DNA from: an uncultured Bacilli bacterium
GTDB taxonomy: Bacteria > Bacillota_I > Bacilli_A > RF39 > UBA660
Length of the DNA: 64,000 bases
Assembly: GCA_910589375.1 (NCBI GenBank)
Contig: CAJUTK010000002.1
Coordinates: 310,001-374,000 of the forward strand
Direction: 5' to 3'
Below the pieces are notes generated by a model. That model made no database searches. It had not been told where the DNA came from and was given only the letters and a program-made list of their open reading frames with translations. Each line of letters opens with the position of its first letter. The first letter of the stretch is position 1. Positions 16,976-24,844 of the stretch are shown one piece after another. A program made the position numbers and the translations under genes.

Positions 16976-17831
16976 ATGAAAAGACTAGAAAAATATGAAA
17001 TATTACAAACGGTTTTTTTATAGGGGAATGAGGGTCTTAGAATACATATCTATGTATCCAAAAATGGATGAATTAGATAAAGAAGCAATTAAGTCTACTA
17101 TTATGAGTGCCTTAGTGTATAAAAAAATGTATTGACCCTACTAGAGAGTTTTTAGATTTAGAGAATTCTAGAATTGTAACAAGAGGGGGATATAAATATC
17201 AAGAATATCCTTTTGTTACAGGGTACCCTTTATGGTTAAAAGAAGAAATGAGAAAGGGAATTATTAGACAATCAGGTTATGTGCCAATTTCTGTTTATGC
17301 TGCTAGACCTCCAGGAAGAGCAAATTATTCTATCTATGATGCCAATACAGTACTAAGTGTCTTTTTCGATGAATTTTTATAGAAGCAGATTATGATTCTC
17401 CGACAAGACATGGAGTTAGAGTAGAAAAAAGACCATTCTTAGAAGTGAAAATGGGAGAAAAAGTTTATCTAGTAGATACACTAACAAAACGTTTCTTTGA
17501 AAAAGAGGAATTTACTAGAAGATATCATTTGACAATATCTTGGATGGCTAATAATAAAGAATTTACACCAAATCAGCAAGAAATCTATAAAGAGCAAACT
17601 GAGGAAAGAACGAAAGAATATGGAACATTCCTAGCTTTTGTTATTCCTATAATGGATTCTTTTAACTCATATCCTAAATTTCAAGAGTATATGTATGAAT
17701 ATGAAGAAAGCAAAAGAACTTTTCCCAGTGCTTTTGAAGATGCAAATAAACTGATGAAGGAATGTGAATCTTTTGTACCAATAGGGTTACCAAAGCAATA
17801 TGTAAAAGAGAATAAGTCAGAAACAAATTAG
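16976..17831 (+). pseudogene. Frameshifted gene related to the transglutaminase-like family
   Basis: The reading frame is broken three times at homopolymers: T7 at 17013-17019 and A7 at 17121-17127 (each one base too long) and T5 at 17374-17378 (one base too short). With these corrected, one protein of about 284 residues runs from ATG 16976 to the TAA at 17831. Its C-terminal part (17445-17831) stays open. The stretch RPFLEVKMGEKVYLVDTL aligns with the His-Asp region of the 6952 protein, but His is replaced by Arg. Either a real pseudogene or local sequencing error; the intact genes around it favour decay slightly. Confidence 0.75.
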
Positions 17832-17842
17832 AGTATATAAAG

Positions 17843-17868
17843 AAGAATTTGAAAGAATTCTTTTTTTT
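17843..17868 (+). terminator. Terminator
   Basis: AAGAATT / AATTCTT stem, TGAAAG loop, T8 tail. Confidence 0.65.
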
Positions 17869-17923
17869 CGATTTCTCTTTTTTTTCTCTTTTATATTTGA
17901 TATAATGAATAAAGGTGAGAAAT

Positions 17924-19075
17924 GTGTTTAAAGATGATAAAAAACAAGTAAATTATCGTTCTGTGAACGAAGTACTAGATGTTACAAAGAAAATTTTAAA
18001 AGTATTACTAATTTTACTCATTATTCTAATATCATGGGTAGGATTAAGAATCATGGCAGAATTACATGTTTGGAATATTGTAATGACTATTATTGGTATT
18101 TTAAGCCCGTTATTTCTAGGAATTGTTGTCGCCTGGTTATTTAATCCTTTTGTAAAATGGTTAAAAAAGTATAAGATAAAACGTTTACCAGGAGTTATTA
18201 TTTCTTATGTACTATTACTGGGTGTTTTAGCTCTTTTAGTAGGAACTATTATTCCTATATTATATGACCAGATTATAGATTTTGTAGAAACTTTACCAGG
18301 TTTATTTAGTACGATAGAAGAATGGTTAAATGGGGCATTCAGCAAAATAGAGTCTATAGAAGCTTTTGATATTGAAACCATGAAACAAAATATATTTACA
18401 CAAGTAGAAAATTTAGGGACAGGATTAGTAGAGTCTTTACCAGGATATATCTTAAATGTTGGAAAAACTCTTGTTTCTGGTCTTAGTACATTCTTAGTAG
18501 GATTAGTAATTGGTTTCTTCTTACTATTAAGCTTTGACAATATTGAAGAAACTTTTATTTATATATTCCCTAAAAAATGGAGAAAAGATGCCAATGAATT
18601 ATTCGGAGAAATTAATGATTGTTTAAAAAATTATGTTCGTGGAGTAGCATTAGATGCTCTTGTAATCTTTATTATTTGTGGAGTAGTATTTAGTATCATA
18701 GGATTAAAAGCTCCTTTGTTATTTGCTATTTTTTGCGCAATTACTAATGTAATCCCTTATATTGGACCTTATATTGGGGCAGTTCCTGCGTTAATAGTTG
18801 GTTTTTCAATTAGCCCAACAGTAGGACTTTTAACAGGAGCTTCTATTATCGTTATTCAATTCTTTGAAGGAAACTTTTTACAACAATATATTATGAGTAA
18901 AACGACAAAGTTACATCCTGTTACTATTATTATGGGACTACTTGTTTTCCAACATTTCTGGGGAGTTATTGGAATGGCGTTATCTGCACCTATTATAGGA
19001 ATTTTAAAGATTATATTTAATTTTATAGATAGAAAATGGAAATTATTAGATTATGTAGATGAGGTGGAGGATTAA
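17924..19075 (+). CDS. AI-2E family membrane permease
   Basis: A 383-residue membrane protein with about eight hydrophobic segments. The GPYIGAVPA segment and the preceding NVIPYIGPY are hallmarks of the AI-2E/PerM family, some of whose members export autoinducer or small ions; the substrate here is unknown. A GTG at 17915 is in frame, but that codon lies inside the AGGTGAG ribosome site and only about 9 nt after the TATAAT (17901-17906). GTG 17924 is therefore preferred. The downstream kinase gene begins 1 nt after its stop. Confidence 0.88.
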   Translation: MFKDDKKQVNYRSVNEVLDVTKKILKVLLILLIILISWVGLRIMAELHVWNIVMTIIGILSPLFLGIVVAWLFNPFVKWLKKYKIKRLPGVIISYVLLLGVLALLVGTIIPILYDQIIDFVETLPGLFSTIEEWLNGAFSKIESIEAFDIETMKQNIFTQVENLGTGLVESLPGYILNVGKTLVSGLSTFLVGLVIGFFLLLSFDNIEETFIYIFPKKWRKDANELFGEINDCLKNYVRGVALDALVIFIICGVVFSIIGLKAPLLFAIFCAITNVIPYIGPYIGAVPALIVGFSISPTVGLLTGASIIVIQFFEGNFLQQYIMSKTTKLHPVTIIMGLLVFQHFWGVIGMALSAPIIGILKIIFNFIDRKWKLLDYVDEVED

Positions 19076-19076
19076 T

Positions 19077-19619
19077 ATGAAGAAAATTGTAGCAATTGTA
19101 GGCATGTGTGGAAGCGGTAAATCTATCGCTTCTGATTTATTAGAGAGCATGGGTTGGAAGAAAGTTTATTTTGGTGGCGTTACAATGGAAAAATTAAAAG
19201 AGGCTAACTTAGAAGTAACTCCAGAAAATGAAAAGATGATGAGGGAAGGACTACGTAGAGATTTAGGAATGGGAGCTTATGCTAAGATTTTACTTCCTCG
19301 TATTTTAGAATATGCAGAAGAAGAAAATACAGTATTAGACGGTTTGTATTCTTGGGATGAATTAAAAATACTACAAGAAGAATTAAAGGGTAAGCTAAAA
19401 GTTATCGCTATTGTAGCAGACAGAGATTTACGTTATGAAAGATTATCACAACGTGCTATTAGACCCTTTACTCCTGAACAGGCTGAAGCAAGAGATATAG
19501 CAGAAATAGAAAATTCTGCTAAAGGCGGACCTATTGCGATGGCTGATTATTATATTGATAATAATCATGATTTAGAAAGTTATAAAGAGAGACTTCTTTC
19601 CATTATAGAAAGCATATAG
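19077..19619 (+). CDS. P-loop nucleoside-kinase-like protein (UPF0200/AAA type)
   Basis: A 180-residue protein with Walker A GMCGSGKS at residues 9-16 and a C-terminal region (RDLRYERLSQR, then AKGGPIAMADYYIDN) typical of the dephospho-CoA-kinase-like UPF0200 family, better known from archaea. The reaction is not established for this family. ATG 19077 follows GGTGGAGG. It lies between the AI-2E permease and alaS, with 9 nt to alaS, in one apparent operon. Dephospho-CoA kinase proper is less likely because the substrate motifs differ. Confidence 0.8.
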   Translation: MKKIVAIVGMCGSGKSIASDLLESMGWKKVYFGGVTMEKLKEANLEVTPENEKMMREGLRRDLGMGAYAKILLPRILEYAEEENTVLDGLYSWDELKILQEELKGKLKVIAIVADRDLRYERLSQRAIRPFTPEQAEARDIAEIENSAKGGPIAMADYYIDNNHDLESYKERLLSIIESI

Positions 19620-19628
19620 AGGTGACAT

Positions 19629-21377
19629 ATGAACTTAAAAGATTTATACATAGAATTTTTTGTACGTCATAATCATAAACAGATACCAAGTGCGCCTGTA
19701 GTTCCAGAGAATGACCCTAGCGTTTTGTTTAATACAGCAGGAATGCAACCATTAATTCCTTATTTAATGGGGCAACCTCATCCATATGGAACAAGATTGT
19801 GTGACTATCAAAAATGTATTCGTACAAATGATTTAGATTCTGTTGGAGATACTACACACCATACATTTTTTGAGATGTTAGGAAATTGGAGTTTAGGCGA
19901 TTATTTTAAGGAAGAAAGTATTGAGTGGAGTTATGAATTTTTAACACAAGATTTAAAAATACCTGCTGATAGATTGGCAGTTACCGTTTTTGCTGGAAAT
20001 GATATTATTCCATTTGATTCTGTGAGCCATGATAAATGGCTAAGCTTAGGAATTCCAGAAGAGAGAATTGCTCGTACTGTGGAAGATAATTTTTGGATAG
20101 CAGGAGAATCTGGACCATGCGGACCTGATACAGAGATTTTCTATTTTAGAAGTGAAGAGGAAATACCAACTAGCTTTGACCCAGAAGATAGTCGTTGGGT
20201 AGAAATTTGGAACAATGTATTTATGCAATATCATAAGGATTCAGAAGGAAAAGTAACAGAGCTTCCAAATAAAAATGTAGATACTGGAATGGGTGTAGAA
20301 CGCACTACAGCGATTTTAGAAGGTGTAAATGATAATTATGAATCTAGTATTTGGAAAGATATTATTGAAATGATATCTACTATTTCTGGATTGCCTTATA
20401 ATGATGAAAATAAAAAGAGTATGCGTATTATTGCAGATCATATGAGAACCGCTGTATTTATTAGTGCAGATCCAGCTGGTATTAAACCAAGCAATACAGA
20501 TCAAGGCTATATTCTAAGAAGATTAATTAGAAGAGCTATTCGCCACGCTAAAAACTTAAATATGGATATCAATAGTGATTGGGAGAGAAAGATAGCAATC
20601 TTAATACTAGATAAATATAAAACATATTATAAGGAATTAGAAGATAATTATCAGTTAGTATTAGATGTTTTAAAAACGGAAAAAGAGAAATTTAATAGAA
20701 CGTTAGAAAAAGGATTAAGAGAGTTTGAAAAAGCGACTAGAAATAAAAATAATATAGATGATATCACTGCATTTCATTTATATGATACTTATGGATTTCC
20801 AATCGAGCTTACTGTAGAACTTGCCAAAGAACGTGGTATTACTGTAGATGAAGAAGGATTCGAAAGAAAATTTAAAGAGCACCAAGAATTATCTCGCACT
20901 GCTTCTGCTGGAAAATTTAAAGGTGGATTAGCAGGTGATGGTGAGACTGAAACGAAATATCATACAGCAACTCACTTATTAAATGCAGCACTTAAAATAG
21001 TAGTTGGTCCTGATGTACATCAAAAAGGAAGTAATATAACTTCTGAGAGAATGAGATTTGACTTTAGCTGTGACCATAAACTAACAGATGACGAAAAGTT
21101 TAAAACAGAAGAATTAGTAAACAAATGGATTCAAGAAGGATTAGAAGTTTCTGTAGAAGAAATGAAAAAAGAAGAAGCAATTGCTTCTGGTGCAGAATGC
21201 ATGTTTATTGAAAAATATCCTGATATTGTAACTGTTTATACAATAGGAGATAATGTATCTAAAGAGTTATGCGGTGGTCCTCATGTTTCTAATACAAGAG
21301 AATTAGGTCATTTTAAGATAGCAAAAGAAGAAGCTAGTAGTGCTGGAGTAAGACGTATTAAGGCTATACTAGAATAG
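19629..21377 (+). CDS. alaS: Alanyl-tRNA synthetase, lacking the C-terminal domains
   Basis: Charges tRNA-Ala. The 582 residues cover the class II catalytic core (NTAGMQPLIPYLMGQ, TTHHTFFEMLGNWSLGDYF), the tRNA-binding helices and the editing domain with zinc ligands (HTATH at about residue 453, CGGPH near residue 555). Typical AlaRS is about 850-880 residues. Here the ORF stops right after GVRRIKAILE, so the coiled-coil and DHHA1/C-Ala region are missing. The next gene starts 9 nt later with no leftover reading frame, so this is a true short form. The editing motif CGGTH reads CGGPH. Confidence 0.93.
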   Translation: MNLKDLYIEFFVRHNHKQIPSAPVVPENDPSVLFNTAGMQPLIPYLMGQPHPYGTRLCDYQKCIRTNDLDSVGDTTHHTFFEMLGNWSLGDYFKEESIEWSYEFLTQDLKIPADRLAVTVFAGNDIIPFDSVSHDKWLSLGIPEERIARTVEDNFWIAGESGPCGPDTEIFYFRSEEEIPTSFDPEDSRWVEIWNNVFMQYHKDSEGKVTELPNKNVDTGMGVERTTAILEGVNDNYESSIWKDIIEMISTISGLPYNDENKKSMRIIADHMRTAVFISADPAGIKPSNTDQGYILRRLIRRAIRHAKNLNMDINSDWERKIAILILDKYKTYYKELEDNYQLVLDVLKTEKEKFNRTLEKGLREFEKATRNKNNIDDITAFHLYDTYGFPIELTVELAKERGITVDEEGFERKFKEHQELSRTASAGKFKGGLAGDGETETKYHTATHLLNAALKIVVGPDVHQKGSNITSERMRFDFSCDHKLTDDEKFKTEELVNKWIQEGLEVSVEEMKKEEAIASGAECMFIEKYPDIVTVYTIGDNVSKELCGGPHVSNTRELGHFKIAKEEASSAGVRRIKAILE

Positions 21378-21385
21378 GAGAGTTT

Positions 21386-22132
21386 ATGCAAGAGAAAACA
21401 TTAAGATCTATTTTAATGGTTGTTATTTTTTTAGTAGCCTTGGTTGGTATTTCAGTAACTTTGAATGATAGAAAAGAAAACAAGCCATCTAATACAAATT
21501 CTAATTTAGAGGATGGGCGTAAATTTAAAGAGGAATATGAAGCATACAACAATAAAGAAAGAGAAGATGACAAAGGAAATTATTTTCAAAAATTAGATAT
21601 TCCTGAAAATAATCCTATAAAATATGCAAGTATCGCGGAAGCAGTAGAACTTTTAAATAAAGGTACAGGTGTTATTTATTTTGGATATCCAACTTGTCCT
21701 TGGTGCCGAAATGCTGTTCCAGTATTATTAGAAGCTGCCAAGGAAAAGAAAATGAACAGAATATATTATTTAAATGTCAATGAGTACAAAAATACTTTCA
21801 TGGTAAATGATGGAAAAGTAGAGAAAGTGAAAGAAGAAAAAGATGGGTACTATGATTTATTAAAGGCACTAGATAGTGTATTAGACCCATATGTACTAAC
21901 TTCAGATGGTAAAACGTATGAGGTGGGAGAAAAAAGAATCTATGTTCCTTTCGTAGTATTTGTAAAAGATGGAAAAATTGTTAGTACTCATCTAGGCACA
22001 GTTAATTTAGAAGGTACTCAAACAAAGTATGATGTTTTAACGAAAAAACAGCATGATGAATTACTAGATACTTATTTATCAGCAATTGAAGATATCCAAT
22101 CAAATAGTTATTGTGATGAGGATTGTGAATGA
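21386..22132 (+). CDS. Membrane-anchored thioredoxin-like protein
   Basis: A 248-residue protein with an N-terminal membrane anchor (about residues 7-24) and an external thioredoxin-fold domain carrying YPTCPWCRNAVP (CPWC active site, about residue 105). The pair of Cys near the C-terminus (YCDEDCE) is also notable. Likely an extracytoplasmic disulfide oxidoreductase or bacteriocin-transport-accessory-type protein; the substrate is unknown. The stop codon overlaps the start of queH (ATGA), so the two are translationally coupled. Confidence 0.85.
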   Translation: MQEKTLRSILMVVIFLVALVGISVTLNDRKENKPSNTNSNLEDGRKFKEEYEAYNNKEREDDKGNYFQKLDIPENNPIKYASIAEAVELLNKGTGVIYFGYPTCPWCRNAVPVLLEAAKEKKMNRIYYLNVNEYKNTFMVNDGKVEKVKEEKDGYYDLLKALDSVLDPYVLTSDGKTYEVGEKRIYVPFVVFVKDGKIVSTHLGTVNLEGTQTKYDVLTKKQHDELLDTYLSAIEDIQSNSYCDEDCE

Positions 22133-22752
22133 ATTTTCAAATAAAATGCGAAGAAATGCTTGAAAAAATTCATGAAAGAAGAGATACACCATCTCTTCTT
22201 CTTCATGCTTGTTGTGGCCCTTGTAGTAGTTATGTGTTAGAATATTTAAGTAAATATTTCAACATTACAATTCTTTATTATAATCCTAATATTTATCCAG
22301 AGGAAGAGTATAGAAGAAGATTAGAAGAATTAAAAAAGTTTTTAAAGGATTGCTCTTTTGAAAATACTGTTTCTTTAGTTGAGACAAGATATTTACCAGA
22401 AGAATATTATCAGGCAGTAGATGAATTTAAGCAATTAGGAGAAAGGAGCTTACGGTGTTATCACTGTTATCAACTCCGAATGGAAGAGGCGTGTCAATAT
22501 GCTTCTAAGCATCATATAGAATTTTTTACTACAACTCTTTCTATTAGTCCTTATAAAAATAGTGAATGGATTAATGAAATTGGTGAAAAGTTAGAACAAA
22601 AATATGGAGTGTCTTATTTATATGCTGATTTTAAAAAGAAAAACGGATATAAGCGTTCTTTAGAATTATCTAGAGGGTATAATCTTTATAGGCAAGATTA
22701 TTGTGGTTGTGTGTTTTCAAAAGAAGAGAGAATGTCAGTTATTAAAAAATAA
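22129..22752 (+). CDS. queH: Epoxyqueuosine reductase QueH
   Basis: Catalyses the last step of queuosine synthesis in tRNA, reducing epoxyqueuosine. The 207 residues have LLHACCGPCSSYV (residues 24-36), the central RCYHCYQLRM and the C-terminal QDYCGC, together the Cys set that binds the Fe-S cluster and metal in QueH. Length fits the non-cobalamin QueH type, not QueG. Coupled to the thioredoxin-like gene by a 4-nt overlap. Confidence 0.95.
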   Translation: MNFQIKCEEMLEKIHERRDTPSLLLHACCGPCSSYVLEYLSKYFNITILYYNPNIYPEEEYRRRLEELKKFLKDCSFENTVSLVETRYLPEEYYQAVDEFKQLGERSLRCYHCYQLRMEEACQYASKHHIEFFTTTLSISPYKNSEWINEIGEKLEQKYGVSYLYADFKKKNGYKRSLELSRGYNLYRQDYCGCVFSKEERMSVIKK

Positions 22753-22780
22753 AAAAATTGGATTTTGTCCAATTTTTTTA
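22752..22780. terminator. Bidirectional terminator after queH
   Basis: AAAAAATTGGA / TCCAATTTTTT stem with TTTTG loop; it also lies at the end of the minus-strand lipoprotein gene. Confidence 0.8.
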
Positions 22781-23305
22781 TTTTTTATTGCATTCAGCGC
22801 CTGTTGCCATGTAAGAAGCTTGAATAGAAGAAAGCGTATATTGATTATCGTCATTTAGATAAGTTTTTAGTTTCGGCTGATTTTCAGCCATTTGCTCTAA
22901 ATTTATTTTTGTATAATCAATATCGGTATCTACTATTAAATTCTTACCAGAAATTTTTGTATTATAAGTATATCCACCATATTTACTTGCTTCTACATAA
23001 GTATTTTCCATTTTATTTTGAAGAGAGGAAAGCTTTCCTTTATTGTTAGAGGATAAAATTTGCTGTCCTACTACTCTAATAACGATATCTTTATCATTTG
23101 TATAAATAGCAAATTTAGCTCCCATAACATATCCTTCTGAATCGCTATAGTCTTTATCTACAGTACATACAGCACTAGCATCTTCTTCATTTAATATAAT
23201 TTTACTAGAAAGGTTTGTATCTAGTTTTTCTTCTTCAGTATCATTACATCCGACTAAAAGGAATACACATAGCGCCACAAATAAATATTTACTACATTTT
23301 TTCAT
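22778..23305 (-). CDS. Lipoprotein, unknown function
   Basis: A 175-residue protein with a lipoprotein signal peptide: MKKCSKYLF start, hydrophobic core, lipobox LLVGC with Cys at residue 20. The mature domain has few Cys (AVCTVDKD and the C-terminal AECNKK) that may form a disulfide. The fold resembles small secreted lipoproteins such as the DUF1307/YehR type, but I cannot confirm this. Start follows AGGTGATGAT on the minus strand. Convergent with queH. Confidence 0.8.
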   Translation of the reverse strand: MKKCSKYLFVALCVFLLVGCNDTEEEKLDTNLSSKIILNEEDASAVCTVDKDYSDSEGYVMGAKFAIYTNDKDIVIRVVGQQILSSNNKGKLSSLQNKMENTYVEASKYGGYTYNTKISGKNLIVDTDIDYTKINLEQMAENQPKLKTYLNDDNQYTLSSIQASYMATGAECNKK

Positions 23306-23416
23306 ATCATCACCTAATTCATTATAACATAAAAAAAGAAAAAAGAATATGAAGAGTGGAAAAATTCATAATTGCGTAATTTTCTTCTTGCTGATATAAT
23401 AATAATGGAGGTAGTT

Positions 23417-23941
23417 ATGAAGATATTAATAGCAACAGAAAACCATGTAAAAGTAGATGCTTGCAGGTCTGCTTTTGAAAATTATTTTGATAATGTAGAA
23501 ATAGAGGTAGTACATGCACCATCAGAAGTACCTGAAATGCCAAAAAATGATGAAATAAGCCAAGGAACTAGAAATAGAATAAAAAATTTAAAAAAATATG
23601 CAAGAGAAAATAATATAAAGGTAGACTATTATGTTGCAGTAGAATCTGGTATTGATAATTATTTTGATTCATGGATGATTACTAGTGTAGCAGGAATAGA
23701 AAATGATGAGGGTTTGAAAAGTTATTCTACTAGTCCTAGTTATCCTATACCAGAAGCTTATGTAGATTCTATTATAGAAGAGGGATTAGGCGTTGTAATG
23801 GATAGAATTTTTGCTGATGATGATTCTGGTCATAGTAAAGGTGGCATTGGCTTTTTAACGCATGGAAAGATTACTAGAAGACAATTGCTTTATGAATCTT
23901 TTATGATGGCACTTATTCGTATTATTAATGATAATTGGTAA
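23417..23941 (+). CDS. Inosine/xanthosine triphosphatase (YjjX-like)
   Basis: A 174-residue house-cleaning enzyme that hydrolyses non-canonical purine nucleoside triphosphates. The start MKILIATENHVKVDA, the AVESGID stretch and the SGHSKGGIGFLTHGKITRR segment match the YjjX/PRRC1 type. ATG 23417 follows GGAGGTAGTT; the upstream in-frame start (23372) overlaps the promoter and has no ribosome site. An extended -10 TGATATAAT lies about 20 nt before the ATG. Just after its stop begin the repeats described for the RNA promoter. Confidence 0.9.
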   Translation: MKILIATENHVKVDACRSAFENYFDNVEIEVVHAPSEVPEMPKNDEISQGTRNRIKNLKKYARENNIKVDYYVAVESGIDNYFDSWMITSVAGIENDEGLKSYSTSPSYPIPEAYVDSIIEEGLGVVMDRIFADDDSGHSKGGIGFLTHGKITRRQLLYESFMMALIRIINDNW

Positions 23942-23944
23942 TTT

Positions 23945-23987
23945 TTCACTTAATTCTCACTTAATTTACACATAAGGAAAGTATAAT
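23945..23987 (+). promoter_or_regulatory. Promoter with three 11-bp direct repeats (PhoP/OmpR-type box)
   Basis: Three repeats in 11-bp register, TTCACTTAATT (23945-23955), CTCACTTAATT (23956-23966) and TACACATAAGG (23967-23977), end 4 bp before TATAAT (23982-23987). CAC recurs at the same place in each. This layout is typical for OmpR/PhoB-family regulators. A related pair stands before the response regulator at 24173. Binding by that regulator is inference. Confidence 0.55.
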
Positions 23988-23993
23988 GAGTTT

Positions 23994-24126
23994 GTTAGCT
24001 GATAAAGCATAAGTGTGAAATACTCCTCTCACTTATTTACTTTTCTACTACAAACCCATTATTAATAAATTTTAAATGTTAATAACTAACAGCTAACGAA
24101 AAAAGAATAAGAATATTCTTTTTTTT
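23994..24126 (+). ncRNA. Candidate structured RNA of about 133 nt
   Basis: The predicted start (7 nt after the -10) coincides with GTTAGCTG (23994-24001), which pairs perfectly with CAGCTAAC (24090-24097) and closes a multibranch structure. Inside are hairpin 1 (ATAAGTG 24009-24015 / CACTTAT 24030-24036, loop with ACTCCTCT) and hairpin 2 (TTATTAA 24059-24065 / TTAATAA 24079-24085). A terminator closes it (AAGAATA / TATTCTT, T-tail to 24126). No ORF with a ribosome site is present. The C/U-rich loop is complementary to Shine-Dalgarno sequences, suggesting a base-pairing sRNA; an attenuator leader of the two-component operon is the alternative. Confidence 0.55.
24103..24126 (+). terminator. Terminator of the candidate RNA
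   Basis: AAGAATA / TATTCTT, AGAA loop, T-run of eight. Confidence 0.75.
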
Positions 24127-24154
24127 CACGTAAAATTCATATTTATTGTATAAT
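24125..24154 (+). promoter_or_regulatory. Response-regulator promoter with 11-bp repeats
   Basis: TTCACGTAAAA (24125-24135) and TTCATATTTAT (24136-24146) are in 11-bp register directly before TGTATAAT (TATAAT 24149-24154). The first copy matches the TTCACTTAATT repeats at 23945, suggesting autoregulation by the encoded regulator. Confidence 0.45.
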
Positions 24155-24172
24155 ATAAAAATGAGGTGAATT

Positions 24173-24844
24173 ATGACGGTTTTAGTAGTGGACGATGAAG
24201 AGCTTATTAGAAATGTTATTCGGGAATATTTGGAAAGCGAAGACTATTTTGTGTTAGAATCTCAAGATGGAATAGGTGCTTTAGAACTGATTAAAGAAAA
24301 CTCTATAGACTTAGTTATTTTAGACATTATGATGCCTAAAAAAGATGGATATACTACGCTAAAAGAATTAAAGCAGATTAAAAATATTCCTGTAATTATG
24401 CTATCAGCACGTGGAGAAGAGTATGATAAATTGCATGGATTTGATTTAGGAATAGATGACTATGTGACAAAACCCTTTTCCCCAAAAGAGCTAATGGCAC
24501 GAGTAAAAGCTGTTTTAAAAAGAAATAAAGAAATAGATATTTTTAGGCATTTAGATTTTGAGTTAGACTTAAAAGCCCACATTTTAAAAATTGATAATGA
24601 AGAAGTGAAGTTGACACCTAAAGAGTATGAATTATTAGTTTATTTTGTTCAAAATGAGCATATAGCGCTTTCTAGGGAACAACTATTAAGTAAAATATGG
24701 GGATATGATTTTTATGGGGATGACCGTACTATTGATACTCATATTAAGATGCTTAGAAATAATTTAGGAAAATATAGAGATTGGATTGTAACAGTTAGAG
24801 GAATGGGGTATCGTTTTGAAATCAAAGATGAAATCGCTGCATAA
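24173..24844 (+). CDS. OmpR/PhoP-family response regulator
   Basis: A 223-residue two-component regulator. The receiver domain shows the acidic pair VDDEE (residues 6-10), the phospho-acceptor Asp in VILDIMMPKKDG (about residue 51), Thr/Ser at PVIMLSARGEE and the Lys in VTKPFSPKEL. The C-terminal winged helix (about 130-220) has LTPKEYELL and DDRTIDTHIKMLRNNL, typical for DNA recognition by OmpR/PhoB members. ATG follows GAGGTGAATT. It overlaps the kinase gene. The stimulus is unknown. Probable self-regulation is discussed with its promoter. Confidence 0.95.
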   Translation: MTVLVVDDEELIRNVIREYLESEDYFVLESQDGIGALELIKENSIDLVILDIMMPKKDGYTTLKELKQIKNIPVIMLSARGEEYDKLHGFDLGIDDYVTKPFSPKELMARVKAVLKRNKEIDIFRHLDFELDLKAHILKIDNEEVKLTPKEYELLVYFVQNEHIALSREQLLSKIWGYDFYGDDRTIDTHIKMLRNNLGKYRDWIVTVRGMGYRFEIKDEIAA

